From positions 1 through 34,573 of the forward strand of contig NZ_AWOR01000064.1 of the NCBI RefSeq assembly GCF_000761245.1: a DNA stretch of 34,573 nt, given 5' to 3'. This document shows, in pieces, positions 24,510-32,453 of the stretch (its first letter is position 1; each line of letters begins with the position of its first letter). The notes beneath the pieces were generated by a model. The model did not search any database, was not told the DNA's origin, and was given only the letters and a program-made list of their open reading frames with translations. Both the position numbers and the translations under genes were made by a program. The DNA is from Comamonas testosteroni. Lineage in GTDB: Bacteria > Pseudomonadota > Gammaproteobacteria > Burkholderiales > Burkholderiaceae_C.

Positions 24510-25862
24510 ATGAGCCACAACATCTCCGAAATTAGAGTGCGCATACTCCGTGGTGAGACGACTCACGAGCGAGTGGTAGCCGGTGCCTTGGAGAAGGCCG
24601 CGCATTCTTCTGCCCAGCATGTCTTTACTGCTCTGTACGCAGATTCCGCGTTAGCGGCTGCACGATCTGCCGATCAGCTTCTTGCTGCGGGAGCAGAGAT
24701 CCCGGCGCTTGCTGGTTTACCAGTTTCTGTGAAAGATTTGTACGACATTGCTGGTGAGCCAACACAAGCCGGAGGGATCGTTTATCGCAATGAGAAACCT
24801 GCGTTGGTTGATGCTCTAGCCGTTTCTCGCTTGAGAAAAGAGGGGGCAGCGATTGTTGGAAAAACCAACATGACTGAGTTCGCGTTTTCTGGCGTGGGCA
24901 TCAATCCTCACTACGGCACTCCAGTGAATCCTGCGGATGCCAAAGTTGCGCGCATTCCCGGAGGTTCCTCCTCGGGAGCAGCCGTGTCAGTGGCGCTAGG
25001 TTTGGCGATTGCGGGGTTGGGTTCAGATACGGGTGGCTCGATACGTATACCTGCAGCGTTGTGCGGACTGGTTGGGTTTAAAAGTACTCAGTCTCGAGTC
25101 CCGAGGCAGGGAGCGCTTGAGCTCTCTCGGACGTTGGATACCGTCTGTGCAATGACGAGAAGCGTTGCGGACTGTATTACTGTAGATGCTGCTCTTTCTG
25201 GTGCTCCACTTGATGTGAAGCGTCGCCCGCTTGAAGGCATGCGGTTGGCAGTTCCACGTTCCGTCATGTTTGACGGTGCTGATAGCGTTGTCACTCAGAC
25301 GTTTGAGCGAGCATTGTCTTGGCTGTCTCAAGCAGGAGCCCACATCACGACAATTGCGTTTGAAGAGCTTGCTGAGATTCCACGTCTGAACTCGCCTGGC
25401 GGCTTTTCAGCAATCGAAGCGTACGCGGTCCATAAAGCCAAGTTCGTGCATCAGCAACAGAGCTTCGACCCGAGAGTGGCGCAGCGCATTGCGTTGGGCT
25501 CCACTGTTAGCGCTGCAGACTACATTGAGATGCAGGACGCCAGAACGCGCTGGATTGCGCGTGCAGAGGCAGTACTGGCGCCCTTCGATGCATTGATTAG
25601 TCCGACAGTACCAATCGTTGCGCCTGAGATTGCTGGCTTGGTCAAGAGCGATGACGCATTCTTCAAGGCCAACGGACTATTGTTGCGAAATACGTTCGCG
25701 ATCAATTTTCTGGACGGATGTGCATTCAGCATCCCCTGCCATCTGCAAGGCGATCTACCCGTTGGACTGATGCTGGCTTCCACAAATGGCAACGATGCTG
25801 ATCTCGCATCTGTTGCACTCGCTGTAGAAGCTGCCTTGGACTCAAAGCGCGAGGTCGTGTAG
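24510..25862 (+). CDS. Amidase (amidase signature family)
   Basis: The enzyme hydrolyses a carboxamide to an acid and ammonia. The Ser-cisSer-Lys triad of the amidase signature family is visible: Lys75 in LPVSVKDLYD, the cis-Ser in PGGSSSGAAVS (residues 153-155), and the nucleophile Ser177 in GSDTGGSIRIPAALCGLVGFKST. GKTNMTEFAFSGVGINPHYGTPVNP is the usual preceding block. Length is 450 residues, compatible with this branch, which includes AtzF- and GatA-like proteins; the absence of gatB and gatC neighbours argues against a tRNA amidotransferase role. ATG 24510 is chosen over an upstream non-ATG opening at 24492. Neighbours suggest a catabolic amide substrate. Confidence 0.9.
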   Translation: MSHNISEIRVRILRGETTHERVVAGALEKAAHSSAQHVFTALYADSALAAARSADQLLAAGAEIPALAGLPVSVKDLYDIAGEPTQAGGIVYRNEKPALVDALAVSRLRKEGAAIVGKTNMTEFAFSGVGINPHYGTPVNPADAKVARIPGGSSSGAAVSVALGLAIAGLGSDTGGSIRIPAALCGLVGFKSTQSRVPRQGALELSRTLDTVCAMTRSVADCITVDAALSGAPLDVKRRPLEGMRLAVPRSVMFDGADSVVTQTFERALSWLSQAGAHITTIAFEELAEIPRLNSPGGFSAIEAYAVHKAKFVHQQQSFDPRVAQRIALGSTVSAADYIEMQDARTRWIARAEAVLAPFDALISPTVPIVAPEIAGLVKSDDAFFKANGLLLRNTFAINFLDGCAFSIPCHLQGDLPVGLMLASTNGNDADLASVALAVEAALDSKREVV

Positions 25863-26176
25863 CGACCATCAGGGGGTTATTACTCAGCTCCCTGTCTCTC
25901 TGTAGCCGAGACAGCTCAATCCATGATTAGGGGGCCGCTCTGGCTTTTCCAATGCCTAAAAGCCTTTTATAGCTGCGTCCTTTTGAGGCCGCCAGTTCGG
26001 GTAAGGATGGCATCGCCCGTTCAGCAGTTCATCTCAGCTTGTCAGTATCCGTTCGGCCTTGTTGTCTCCTGATCAATCTGCTAAACCTTGAGCTGGAAGT
26101 CCATACTTTTCGAGGGTGAATTTAGCTTACTATAAAAGCTTTTTTTGTAATGAAAAACCTTGAAAGATTCTTGATC
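25863..26176. other. Intergenic region between the amidase and iscS genes
   Basis: No gene is seen. A hairpin CTGTCTC (25892-25898)/GAGACAG (25908-25914) lies 30 bp after the amidase stop but has no T tract, so termination is uncertain. The right end holds the palindrome at 26123-26141 and AT-rich sequence with TATAAA, probably the iscS promoter. Confidence 0.5.
26123..26141. promoter_or_regulatory. Candidate operator upstream of iscS
   Basis: TAGCTTACTATAAAAGCTT has AGCTT-N7-AAGCT arms and lies 36-54 bp before ATG 26177. It matches the site at 15756 in both arms and in the flank to its right (19 of 26 positions overall), and matches the layout of the perfect palindrome at 20435. Confidence 0.5.
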
Positions 26177-27400
26177 ATGACGACTACTCCTTCACGCTTG
26201 CCGGTGTACCTGGACTACAGCGCTACGACGCCTGTTGATCGACGCGTTTTTGATGCGATGGAACCCTATTTTTGCAGCATCTTCGGAAACCCTGCCTCCC
26301 GAAGCCATTCTTATGGATGGGATGCAGAGAGTGCTGTTGAGGAAGCACGGGGATTTGTCGCTGAGCTCTTGGGTGCTGACCCGCGTGAGATTGTCTGGAC
26401 CTCGGGTGCAACCGAGGGCAACAACCTGGCAATCAAAGGTGCTGCAAACTTCTTGAAGGAAAAGGGCAAGCACATCATCACCCAGGCAACGGAGCACAAG
26501 GCTGTTCTCGACACCTTCAGAGATTTGGAACGCCAAGGCTTCACGACAACCTACTTGCCCGTCAACCAAGATGGTCTTGTTACGTTGGAGCAAGTTCTTG
26601 AGGCGATACGCCCTGACACCACGCTTGTGTCCATCATGATGGCTAACAATGAAACGGGTGTGGTTCAGCCCGTTGCGGAAATTGGCAAGGCATGCCGTGA
26701 ACGCAAAATTGTTTTTCATTGCGATGCAGTTCAAGCTGCAGGGAAAATTCCAGTCAACGTTGATGAGATCTACGCGGATCTTCTGACGGTGACTGCTCAT
26801 AAGCTGTACGGCCCAAAGGGGGTCGGGGCACTCTATGTAAGACGCAAGCCCCGCGTTCGATTGGAAGCACAGATCCACGGAGGAGGGCATGAGAGAGGGA
26901 TGCGCTCCGGTACGCTGCCCACCCACCAAATTGTTGGGATGGGAGAGGCCTTCCGGATCGCTAAGCTTGAGATGGCAAGTGAAGCTCCTCGACTTCAAGA
27001 GCTACGTGATCGACTGTGGAAAGGCCTGCAGACCATTGAGGAGATCTATGTGAATGGATCTTCGGAGTCGCGCGTTCCCAACATTCTTAACGTCAGCTTT
27101 AACTATGTTGAAGGCGAGTCGTTGATCATGGCAGTTCGCGACCTAGCCGTGTCTTCGGGCTCTGCGTGTACTTCCGCTTCATTGGAGCCTTCTTATGTTT
27201 TGCGCGCAATGGGGCGAAATGACGAGTTGGCTCACAGCTCCATTCGCTTCTCTTTGGGGCGATTCACAACGGAGGCCGAGATTGACTTTGCTGTCAACTT
27301 GCTTAAAGAGAAGGTTGCCAAACTTCGCGACATGAGTCCTTTGTGGGAAATGCATTTGGAAGGTGTTGATCTTTCCAAAATTGAATGGGCTGCTCACTAA
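26177..27400 (+). CDS. iscS: IscS-type cysteine desulfurase
   Basis: This PLP enzyme takes sulfur from cysteine for Fe-S clusters and thio-modifications. Similarity to housekeeping IscS runs end to end: [58 protein letters not shown], the PLP Asp in [10 protein letters not shown], Lys209 in [37 protein letters not shown], and catalytic Cys331 in [33 protein letters not shown]. It ends in the IscU-docking tail ([21 protein letters not shown]). Length is 407 residues (usual 404). An in-frame ATG at 26150 would abut the operator, so 26177 is preferred. Unusually, no iscR, iscU, iscA or hscBA genes are nearby, so it is probably an extra copy tied to the island. Confidence 0.93.
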   Translation: MTTTPSRLPVYLDYSATTPVDRRVFDAMEPYFCSIFGNPASRSHSYGWDAESAVEEARGFVAELLGADPREIVWTSGATEGNNLAIKGAANFLKEKGKHIITQATEHKAVLDTFRDLERQGFTTTYLPVNQDGLVTLEQVLEAIRPDTTLVSIMMANNETGVVQPVAEIGKACRERKIVFHCDAVQAAGKIPVNVDEIYADLLTVTAHKLYGPKGVGALYVRRKPRVRLEAQIHGGGHERGMRSGTLPTHQIVGMGEAFRIAKLEMASEAPRLQELRDRLWKGLQTIEEIYVNGSSESRVPNILNVSFNYVEGESLIMAVRDLAVSSGSACTSASLEPSYVLRAMGRNDELAHSSIRFSLGRFTTEAEIDFAVNLLKEKVAKLRDMSPLWEMHLEGVDLSKIEWAAH

Positions 27401-27570
27401 ATGTGGGCGAAAACAAGTCTGTCCAAGCATTTGAAAGTAGGCGGCTTGATTCAAACGGTGTTTTGACGTCACCATGGGCAGCCCTGACACACTAGGCACG
27501 ATCCCTTCGAAACCACTGCGGTGACTGGCTTGCTGTAAAGCTAATTCACACAAGCCAGAAGTGGTGTCGG

Positions 27571-27611
27571 TAGGCCGACTCCATGACGTTCGAGAAGTAT
27601 CTGGATGCAAT
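27571..27611 (+). repeat. 41-bp direct repeat, right copy
   Basis: It matches 15373-15413 at 39 of 41 positions, same orientation. In both copies an in-frame TAG and then ATG ACG TTC GAG AAG TAT CTG GAT can be read, so the repeat may be the start of a short decayed coding frame (MTFEKYLDA) or part of an insertion-element end. Confidence 0.85.
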
Positions 27612-27927
27612 GCAGTCGTTGCAGATCTGTCGGGGCGGTCACGCAAAAAAATGGTAAGGCTTCACGTCGAAAAAGGTTACGACAACAGGCGCTGCCGTGT
27701 CTGCTTGAGGTAGTGCGGTATCGCCTGCAGGATTGCCAGGCGAGGAGCCGAGAGCAGCAACTCGGCACGCTGGCTTTGAAAAGCGGCTGGATGCCCGAAG
27801 TGTTGCTGAGATCGGCTGTCGCAATCATCTGTGCATGCTTCATGGATGGTGAGTGTGAGCGGCTCTTGGTGAAGAGGTTCTGGCCCAGATCAGATTGCTG
27901 CATGCGCCGGGATGCAGCTGCAATTGG

Positions 27928-27951
27928 CACGCATGTGCAAGCACATGTGTG
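27928..27951. repeat. Inverted repeat near the GlxA-type gene end
   Basis: CACGCATGTG (27928-27937) and CACATGTGTG (27942-27951) form a 10-bp stem with one G-T pair around the loop CAAG. There is no T tract. It lies 155 bp beyond the stop of the leftward regulator gene. Confidence 0.6.
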
Positions 27952-28106
27952 CGGGATTTATGCAGAGGTTTCCTAAGCGATCCACATGCGTCACACAAAC
28001 GCAAGCAGTCGCTGAGTCGAAATTCAGGTTGCGCGCAAGTGCTGGAACGCAGTCGGTCACAGCCAGCGGACTGGTCGGCCGTGACCAGTTCAATCGGAGT
28101 GGACAT

Positions 28107-29087
28107 TCAGCCGTGGGCCGTACGATACGCCACAGGCGTCATGCCAGTAGCTTGTCTGAATGCCCGGATGAGGCTCGCCTCGCTGGCGAAGCCAAGGTTA
28201 TCGACAATGCGTTTGAGCGGCTGTTGGGTTTCACATAGCACTTCGGCCACTTGGCGCAGTTTGATGCGTCGCATCCACTGAGCTGCTGCCAGACCCGTAT
28301 GCTCATGCACTCGCCGAGCCAATGTTCGTGGAGAGATATGCAATTGAGCAGCAAGCGCCGGCAAGCGCAACTCGCCTGCAGGGCTGCGTTGCACAATCAC
28401 CTGTGCATGACGTAGAGACTCATCAGTCAGAGTAATGAGTTCCAGATTGGCAAATGAGGCATGCAACACTGCCGGGCGTGGCAGCATTAGTAGATTTTGT
28501 AGATCGCGAAGCTCAGTGGGGTCTAGCCTCTTGGTCAACATGTGCTGCACGAGCGGCAGATATCCGTGAGCGCCGGCAGCCGTCAACGAGCCTTCGCTGA
28601 TGATCATTGGCTCATCAAAGCTCCATTCAACGCGTGGAAAGCTGGTTTGCAATGACTCCCGCAGCCACCACGTTGCCGTTGCACGTTGCCCATGCAATCT
28701 CCCGCTCGCAGCAACTGGCAGAACTCCTGCGCAATAGCTCCACACCTGGGTTTCCTTGGGCAATTCCCGCAATGCTCGGATCACCGGAGCCAGTTTCTGC
28801 AATGGGGCTTGCAGGTCACTTGCAGACGATAGCCACAGGCCTGGTACCACCACTGCGTCCGCGCGCACAGCATGTAGGCAGGTCTTCGGAGCTATCGATG
28901 GTCCTTGCCAGGTTGTGACTGGCGTTGTATCTACTCCTGCCCAGATCACGTCGCACACCATGCGCCTGGCGCGCAGGTTAGCGGCTCGCACCATGTCCGC
29001 TACAGAAAATAGGCCGGCCGGCATGCATTCGGGATACAGCAGCAATGCAAGGCGGAATGGTTCCATTTGAGATGTGGAATCTGGCAT
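28107..29087 (-). CDS. GlxA-type transcriptional regulator (DJ-1/PfpI plus AraC domain)
   Basis: The regulator has 326 residues. The N-terminal DJ-1/PfpI-like domain (about 10-185) starts FRLALLLYPECMPAGLFSVADMVRAAN and carries the Cys-containing elbow WSYCAGVLPVAASGRLHGQRAT near the usual position. The C-terminal AraC double helix-turn-helix (about 225-320) reads LPALAAQLHISPRTLARRVHEHTGLAAAQWMRRIKLRQVAEVLCETQQPLKRIVDNLGF then ASLIRAFRQATGMTPVAYR. Proteins of this type activate genes for amine, carnitine or amino-acid catabolism, using the first domain to bind a ligand. It is divergent from the MBL-fold gene with an 88-bp gap, so it probably regulates that gene. An alternative ATG at 29066 would drop seven residues. 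Confidence 0.9.
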   Translation of the reverse strand: MPDSTSQMEPFRLALLLYPECMPAGLFSVADMVRAANLRARRMVCDVIWAGVDTTPVTTWQGPSIAPKTCLHAVRADAVVVPGLWLSSASDLQAPLQKLAPVIRALRELPKETQVWSYCAGVLPVAASGRLHGQRATATWWLRESLQTSFPRVEWSFDEPMIISEGSLTAAGAHGYLPLVQHMLTKRLDPTELRDLQNLLMLPRPAVLHASFANLELITLTDESLRHAQVIVQRSPAGELRLPALAAQLHISPRTLARRVHEHTGLAAAQWMRRIKLRQVAEVLCETQQPLKRIVDNLGFASEASLIRAFRQATGMTPVAYRTAHG

Positions 29088-29175
29088 GAATTGGTAATTA
29101 ACTGACTAGTCTTGCCATTTTCCATGCAGAGGCATATCGGAAGAATGAGGCATTTCCTCCACCTCCGAGTTTTTC

Positions 29176-30000
29176 ATGCAGATCACCCAGCTACGTAATG
29201 CCACTATCGTTCTAGAGTTTGAGGCCCAAGGCAGGGCCATTGGTCTGCTTGTCGACCCAATGCTCGCCCCTCGCGGAAGTCTGCCCGGGTTGCGTTATCT
29301 GGGGCGTGGGCGGCAGCGCAATCCAATCGTCGAGCTTCCTGCGAATTCAGAGGCCGTGCTTGAACGAGTTACGCATGCGCTGATTACCCATTGCCAGCGC
29401 GGACACTTCGATCACCTGGATCGCATCGGTAAGCGCTTTCTACGTGAGAGAAGGGTCCCTGTGTTCTGCATGCCTCGTGACGCGGAGTACCTTTGCCAGA
29501 GGGGCCTCAATGCAGAGTCGTTGAGCGGTCATGAGCGTCAGTTGTGGAGTCTCGGTGGTCACATTACCCCAATCCTCTGTGTACATGGGAAGGGGTGGGT
29601 CGGGCGATTCATGGAGCATGGTCACGGCTATCTGCTGGAATTGCCTGGCGAACCTAGTGTCTATGTGGCCGGCGACACTTTGCTTACTCCAGCGGTAAGT
29701 GACTGCCTGCATAGGCTGAGACCCGATATCGCCATCCTGCCTGCAGGCGGAGCACGCTTCGATCTGGGAGGGGAAATCCTTATGGATGCCAAGGATGTAA
29801 TGGAAGCTGCAAGTTGCTGGCCTGGCGAGCTGGTGGTGAATCATCTTGAAGCGCTGGACCATTGCCCAGTCACGCGAGAGGAAGTGCGAGCTCTCGCTCA
29901 AGATGAGGGCGTCGCTGATCGAGTATGGGTGCCTGAAGATGGGCAGTGCCGTCGCTACAAGTCAGTCTTGCCGCCATTGGCTAGCAAGGGCACCTCCTGA
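29176..30000 (+). CDS. Metallo-beta-lactamase-fold protein with atypical metal motif
   Basis: The 274-residue protein has the MBL-fold order of a UlaG-like hydrolase: an opening strand ITQLRNATIVLEFEAQGRAIGLLVDP, a metal-site segment ALITHCQRGHFDHLDRIGKRFL (His72, His77, Asp79, His80, Asp82), VYVAGDTLL (Asp of motif 4), DIAILPAGGARFDLGG and VVNHLEALDHCPVTR (His of motif 5). The usual HxHxDH appears as H-x4-H-x-D-H, as if two residues were inserted after the first His. HxDH and the later ligands remain, so metal binding is likely, perhaps with an altered site. No signal peptide. It is divergent from the GlxA-type regulator, which is its probable controller. Substrate unknown. Confidence 0.78.
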   Translation: MQITQLRNATIVLEFEAQGRAIGLLVDPMLAPRGSLPGLRYLGRGRQRNPIVELPANSEAVLERVTHALITHCQRGHFDHLDRIGKRFLRERRVPVFCMPRDAEYLCQRGLNAESLSGHERQLWSLGGHITPILCVHGKGWVGRFMEHGHGYLLELPGEPSVYVAGDTLLTPAVSDCLHRLRPDIAILPAGGARFDLGGEILMDAKDVMEAASCWPGELVVNHLEALDHCPVTREEVRALAQDEGVADRVWVPEDGQCRRYKSVLPPLASKGTS

Positions 30001-30008
30001 GAGAAGGT

Positions 30009-30024
30009 GTCACACGCGTGTGAC
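30009..30024. repeat. Perfect 16-bp palindrome between convergent genes
   Basis: GTCACACGCGTGTGAC is perfectly self-complementary with no loop. It lies 8 bp after the MBL-fold gene and about 125 bp from the end of the kinase gene. There is no T tract, so a simple terminator is unlikely. Confidence 0.7.
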
Positions 30025-30149
30025 GCGAGAAGTTCCATGTATGGCCGCTTGAAACTGTGCAGGAAAGACCGTCTCTAGGGGCATAGAAAGACTATGGGGG
30101 TATCAGCTTCCTGGAAGACAAGCCGCTTTTATGAAGAATCGCTGTTCAA

Positions 30150-32453
30150 TCACCGCAATGGAGCAGTGCGTGCAATATTGCCGATTTTCTCAAAATCCAA
30201 TTCATCCAGTGCATGCCTGACCGCACTGACCAAGCCTTGGTAGTCTGTGCCGTTGTCTATGGCATCAATCCAGGCGTGCAAATCGCTCCAGTTCCCCCGC
30301 CTTGCAAGCTGCTCCAATTCGTACTTCTGCTCCTCCTGAAGAGCCTCCAGTTTCTGCATGGTCTTGTGCTCACTGTGTTTATCAGATGTGGGTGGAGGCA
30401 TCAACGCTTGGAAGAGAGGACTATCCGATACCTGTTTGACCATTAGAAAAAAAACTGCGTTGGTACCACGCCCTAGATGGCTATCAATAGATAGATGGCC
30501 GGTCATCTTCTCAATGATGCGTTGTGCGATCAGTAGCCCCAGTCCTCGTTTTGCCTGAGTGCGACTAGCCGTCAGCGATTTTTGAATTCTGGCGAGCACT
30601 TCCGGCTCCATGCCGGAGCCACTGTCGCTAACCTCAAAGCGAAGATGCCATTTGTCTCGGCCAACGTACTTACCTTGCAGCTTCAGGTCAATGCTTCCGT
30701 CGAATGTAAATTTCGCGGCGTTGGACAAGAGATTGAGTACAGCCTGTTGCAGGCGCTTGCCGTCCAAGTAGATATGCACGGGCAGCATGCTCCGTATTTG
30801 CAGTGAGAACTTATTGCGTTGACGATGGGCCAGCGCATGAGCGTACTTGGTGAGTTCATCCAGCAGAGAGTTTAGATTTATCAACTGCTCATTCAATGCT
30901 AAAGGAGGCTGCAACTCATCTTTGGCATAGTCCACCAATTCGTCGATCAATGCCAATTGATAAGTAGCGCTTCTTTCAACTGCGGCCAATTTATCTATGT
31001 CAACTTTGCTCGGGGACTGGTGCATCAGTTGTAGATAACCAATGATCGCGGAGACTGGCGCTCGCAAATCATGACTGACATAGGCGAGCAGCTCCTTTTG
31101 CTCCAACGAACGTTGCTCAGCTTGTTCCAGAGCCTCTTTAAGAGCGCGAGTTTTGTACTTGACCTCATGTTCAAGGCGCTCTTGCTGCTGGCTTTGCCAT
31201 TGGAGCAATGTGCGCTGTGCCTGGTGACGTTGGTGGGAATGCTGATAGGCCCAGCTGGTGATGACGAACAGACCGACCGTCAAGGCGGGTAGTACAAGCG
31301 CATATTGCTCGAAGAGCTGAACCAGTGCGATGTTAGGTATCAAGAGAGCGACGGCGCGCAGCAATGCACAGCATGCCAAGACAGATACGAGCAGCAAAGC
31401 TGTTAGGCTGCCAGGCCCTCCACTACGATGATAGATGTATGTGCAAGCCAGAATTGCTAGCAGACTCAGTGGCGCAAGGATGATGCCAGTTGGGGCAAAC
31501 CAGTCATAAGGCCCAAATAAAGCACCGATGAGAACAATGCTTTCTAAGAAGGCAACGACCTTGAGCAGGATTACTCCTGCTGAGGGTAGATAGTTCTGGG
31601 TTTTTTCTAATCGCGCACGCAGATATAGCAATATGCTCAGCACGATGCCTGCAACCAAAACGTGATGAGCTCGGTAGCCCCATTCTGTACTGCTGGGCCA
31701 AAGTATTGTTTGTGCATAGCCACGGTAGGTAACTTCATAGAGTGCGGTCAGCAACAGCCCCAGTGTTTGCCATCCCATCAAGGGAGATCGCAGAATTCTC
31801 CAGAGCGCCGCAGAATAGACTACGAACACCAGTATGCTGCCAATCAGAAGTCCGCTGAACAACGCATAGTCACGCTCCACCCTATGCCATTGATCTACTG
31901 TATGCAGTGCGACTTTCAACTTACTTGACGCGTGACTATTGACGTGAACAAGTATGCGCACCTTCTCTCCTGGCGCGAGATTTATGGCGATCTGAGGTAC
32001 TCGATTGAGCGACTCGTTAGGGTCACTGATTCCTGCCAGGGTTCGACTTGCGCGAACTTGACCTTCCTGCATGCGTACAACATAAAAAGTCACGTGTTGT
32101 AGCCAACTAACCCCCAAAGCCAGTTGCACTGATTGAGGGGTGTTTAGATCGTTGTGCAGTGCCAGCCTGAGCCACAGATGTGTCATATCGAATCGCCCTT
32201 CAAGCGCCTTGGCTGTAACGGTATGGAATCCGTCAATCTCATTGCTAGGAAGGGCTGCCACCTGTAGTGGTGCTTCGTTTGCCATACCTCGCTCCCAGAC
32301 CTCAACAGTGTTGTCCAGGACCGGGAGGCCGAGAGCTACATCGCTGATCTGAATTCGAGGGGGCGCAGACGTTTCAAGTGCGCTCGCATTGATTGCCCAC
32401 CATAGGAATATGCTGCAGAGCAGACGAACGTAGCTCGATGTGCATTGCCTCAT
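30150..32453 (-). CDS. 7TMR-DISM sensor histidine kinase
   Basis: This inner-membrane sensor kinase has 767 residues. A signal peptide (YVRLLCSIFLWWAINASA) precedes a periplasmic 7TMR-DISMED2-type domain (about 30-185: VEVWERGMANEAPLQVAALP ... THLWLRLALHNDLNTPQSVQLALGVSWLQHVTFYVV), then seven membrane segments (about 190-405), a coiled coil, HisKA with His461 in LLAYVSHDLRAPVSAIIGYL, and HATPase_c (N-box LNLLSNAAKFTF, G1 VSDSGSGM, G2 RGLGLLIAQ). About 90 further residues form a charged helical tail. ATG 32453 overlaps the stop of the response regulator gene by 4 bp (ATGA). The upstream ATG at 32498 would lie inside that gene. Such sensors often detect carbohydrates or surface cues; the ligand is not known here. 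Confidence 0.92.
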   Translation of the reverse strand: MRQCTSSYVRLLCSIFLWWAINASALETSAPPRIQISDVALGLPVLDNTVEVWERGMANEAPLQVAALPSNEIDGFHTVTAKALEGRFDMTHLWLRLALHNDLNTPQSVQLALGVSWLQHVTFYVVRMQEGQVRASRTLAGISDPNESLNRVPQIAINLAPGEKVRILVHVNSHASSKLKVALHTVDQWHRVERDYALFSGLLIGSILVFVVYSAALWRILRSPLMGWQTLGLLLTALYEVTYRGYAQTILWPSSTEWGYRAHHVLVAGIVLSILLYLRARLEKTQNYLPSAGVILLKVVAFLESIVLIGALFGPYDWFAPTGIILAPLSLLAILACTYIYHRSGGPGSLTALLLVSVLACCALLRAVALLIPNIALVQLFEQYALVLPALTVGLFVITSWAYQHSHQRHQAQRTLLQWQSQQQERLEHEVKYKTRALKEALEQAEQRSLEQKELLAYVSHDLRAPVSAIIGYLQLMHQSPSKVDIDKLAAVERSATYQLALIDELVDYAKDELQPPLALNEQLINLNSLLDELTKYAHALAHRQRNKFSLQIRSMLPVHIYLDGKRLQQAVLNLLSNAAKFTFDGSIDLKLQGKYVGRDKWHLRFEVSDSGSGMEPEVLARIQKSLTASRTQAKRGLGLLIAQRIIEKMTGHLSIDSHLGRGTNAVFFLMVKQVSDSPLFQALMPPPTSDKHSEHKTMQKLEALQEEQKYELEQLARRGNWSDLHAWIDAIDNGTDYQGLVSAVRHALDELDFEKIGNIARTAPLR

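Larger units (their letters stand above)
27401..28106. other. Gene-poor right edge of the accessory block
   Basis: No convincing gene is seen. It holds the right copy of the 41-bp direct repeat (27571-27611) and a 24-bp hairpin (27928-27951). Overlapping open frames of 120-155 codons on both strands have no recognisable motif and odd composition (rich in Arg, Cys, Ser). The stretch may be decayed mobile-element sequence. Confidence 0.55.

Noticed and set aside
24510..25862. Amidase as GatA of the tRNA amidotransferase
   Set aside because: No gatB or gatC neighbour is present, and the location in a catabolic block with DUF2848 favours a degradative amidase.
25892..25914. Hairpin after the amidase as an intrinsic terminator
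   Set aside because: The 7-bp stem is not followed by a T tract on either strand, so it is only mentioned in the intergenic entry.
27605..27976. Open frame of 123 codons at the right edge of the block
   Set aside because: It is rich in Arg, Cys and Gln, has no recognisable family, and overlaps equally long frames on the other strand; it is treated as non-coding or decayed.
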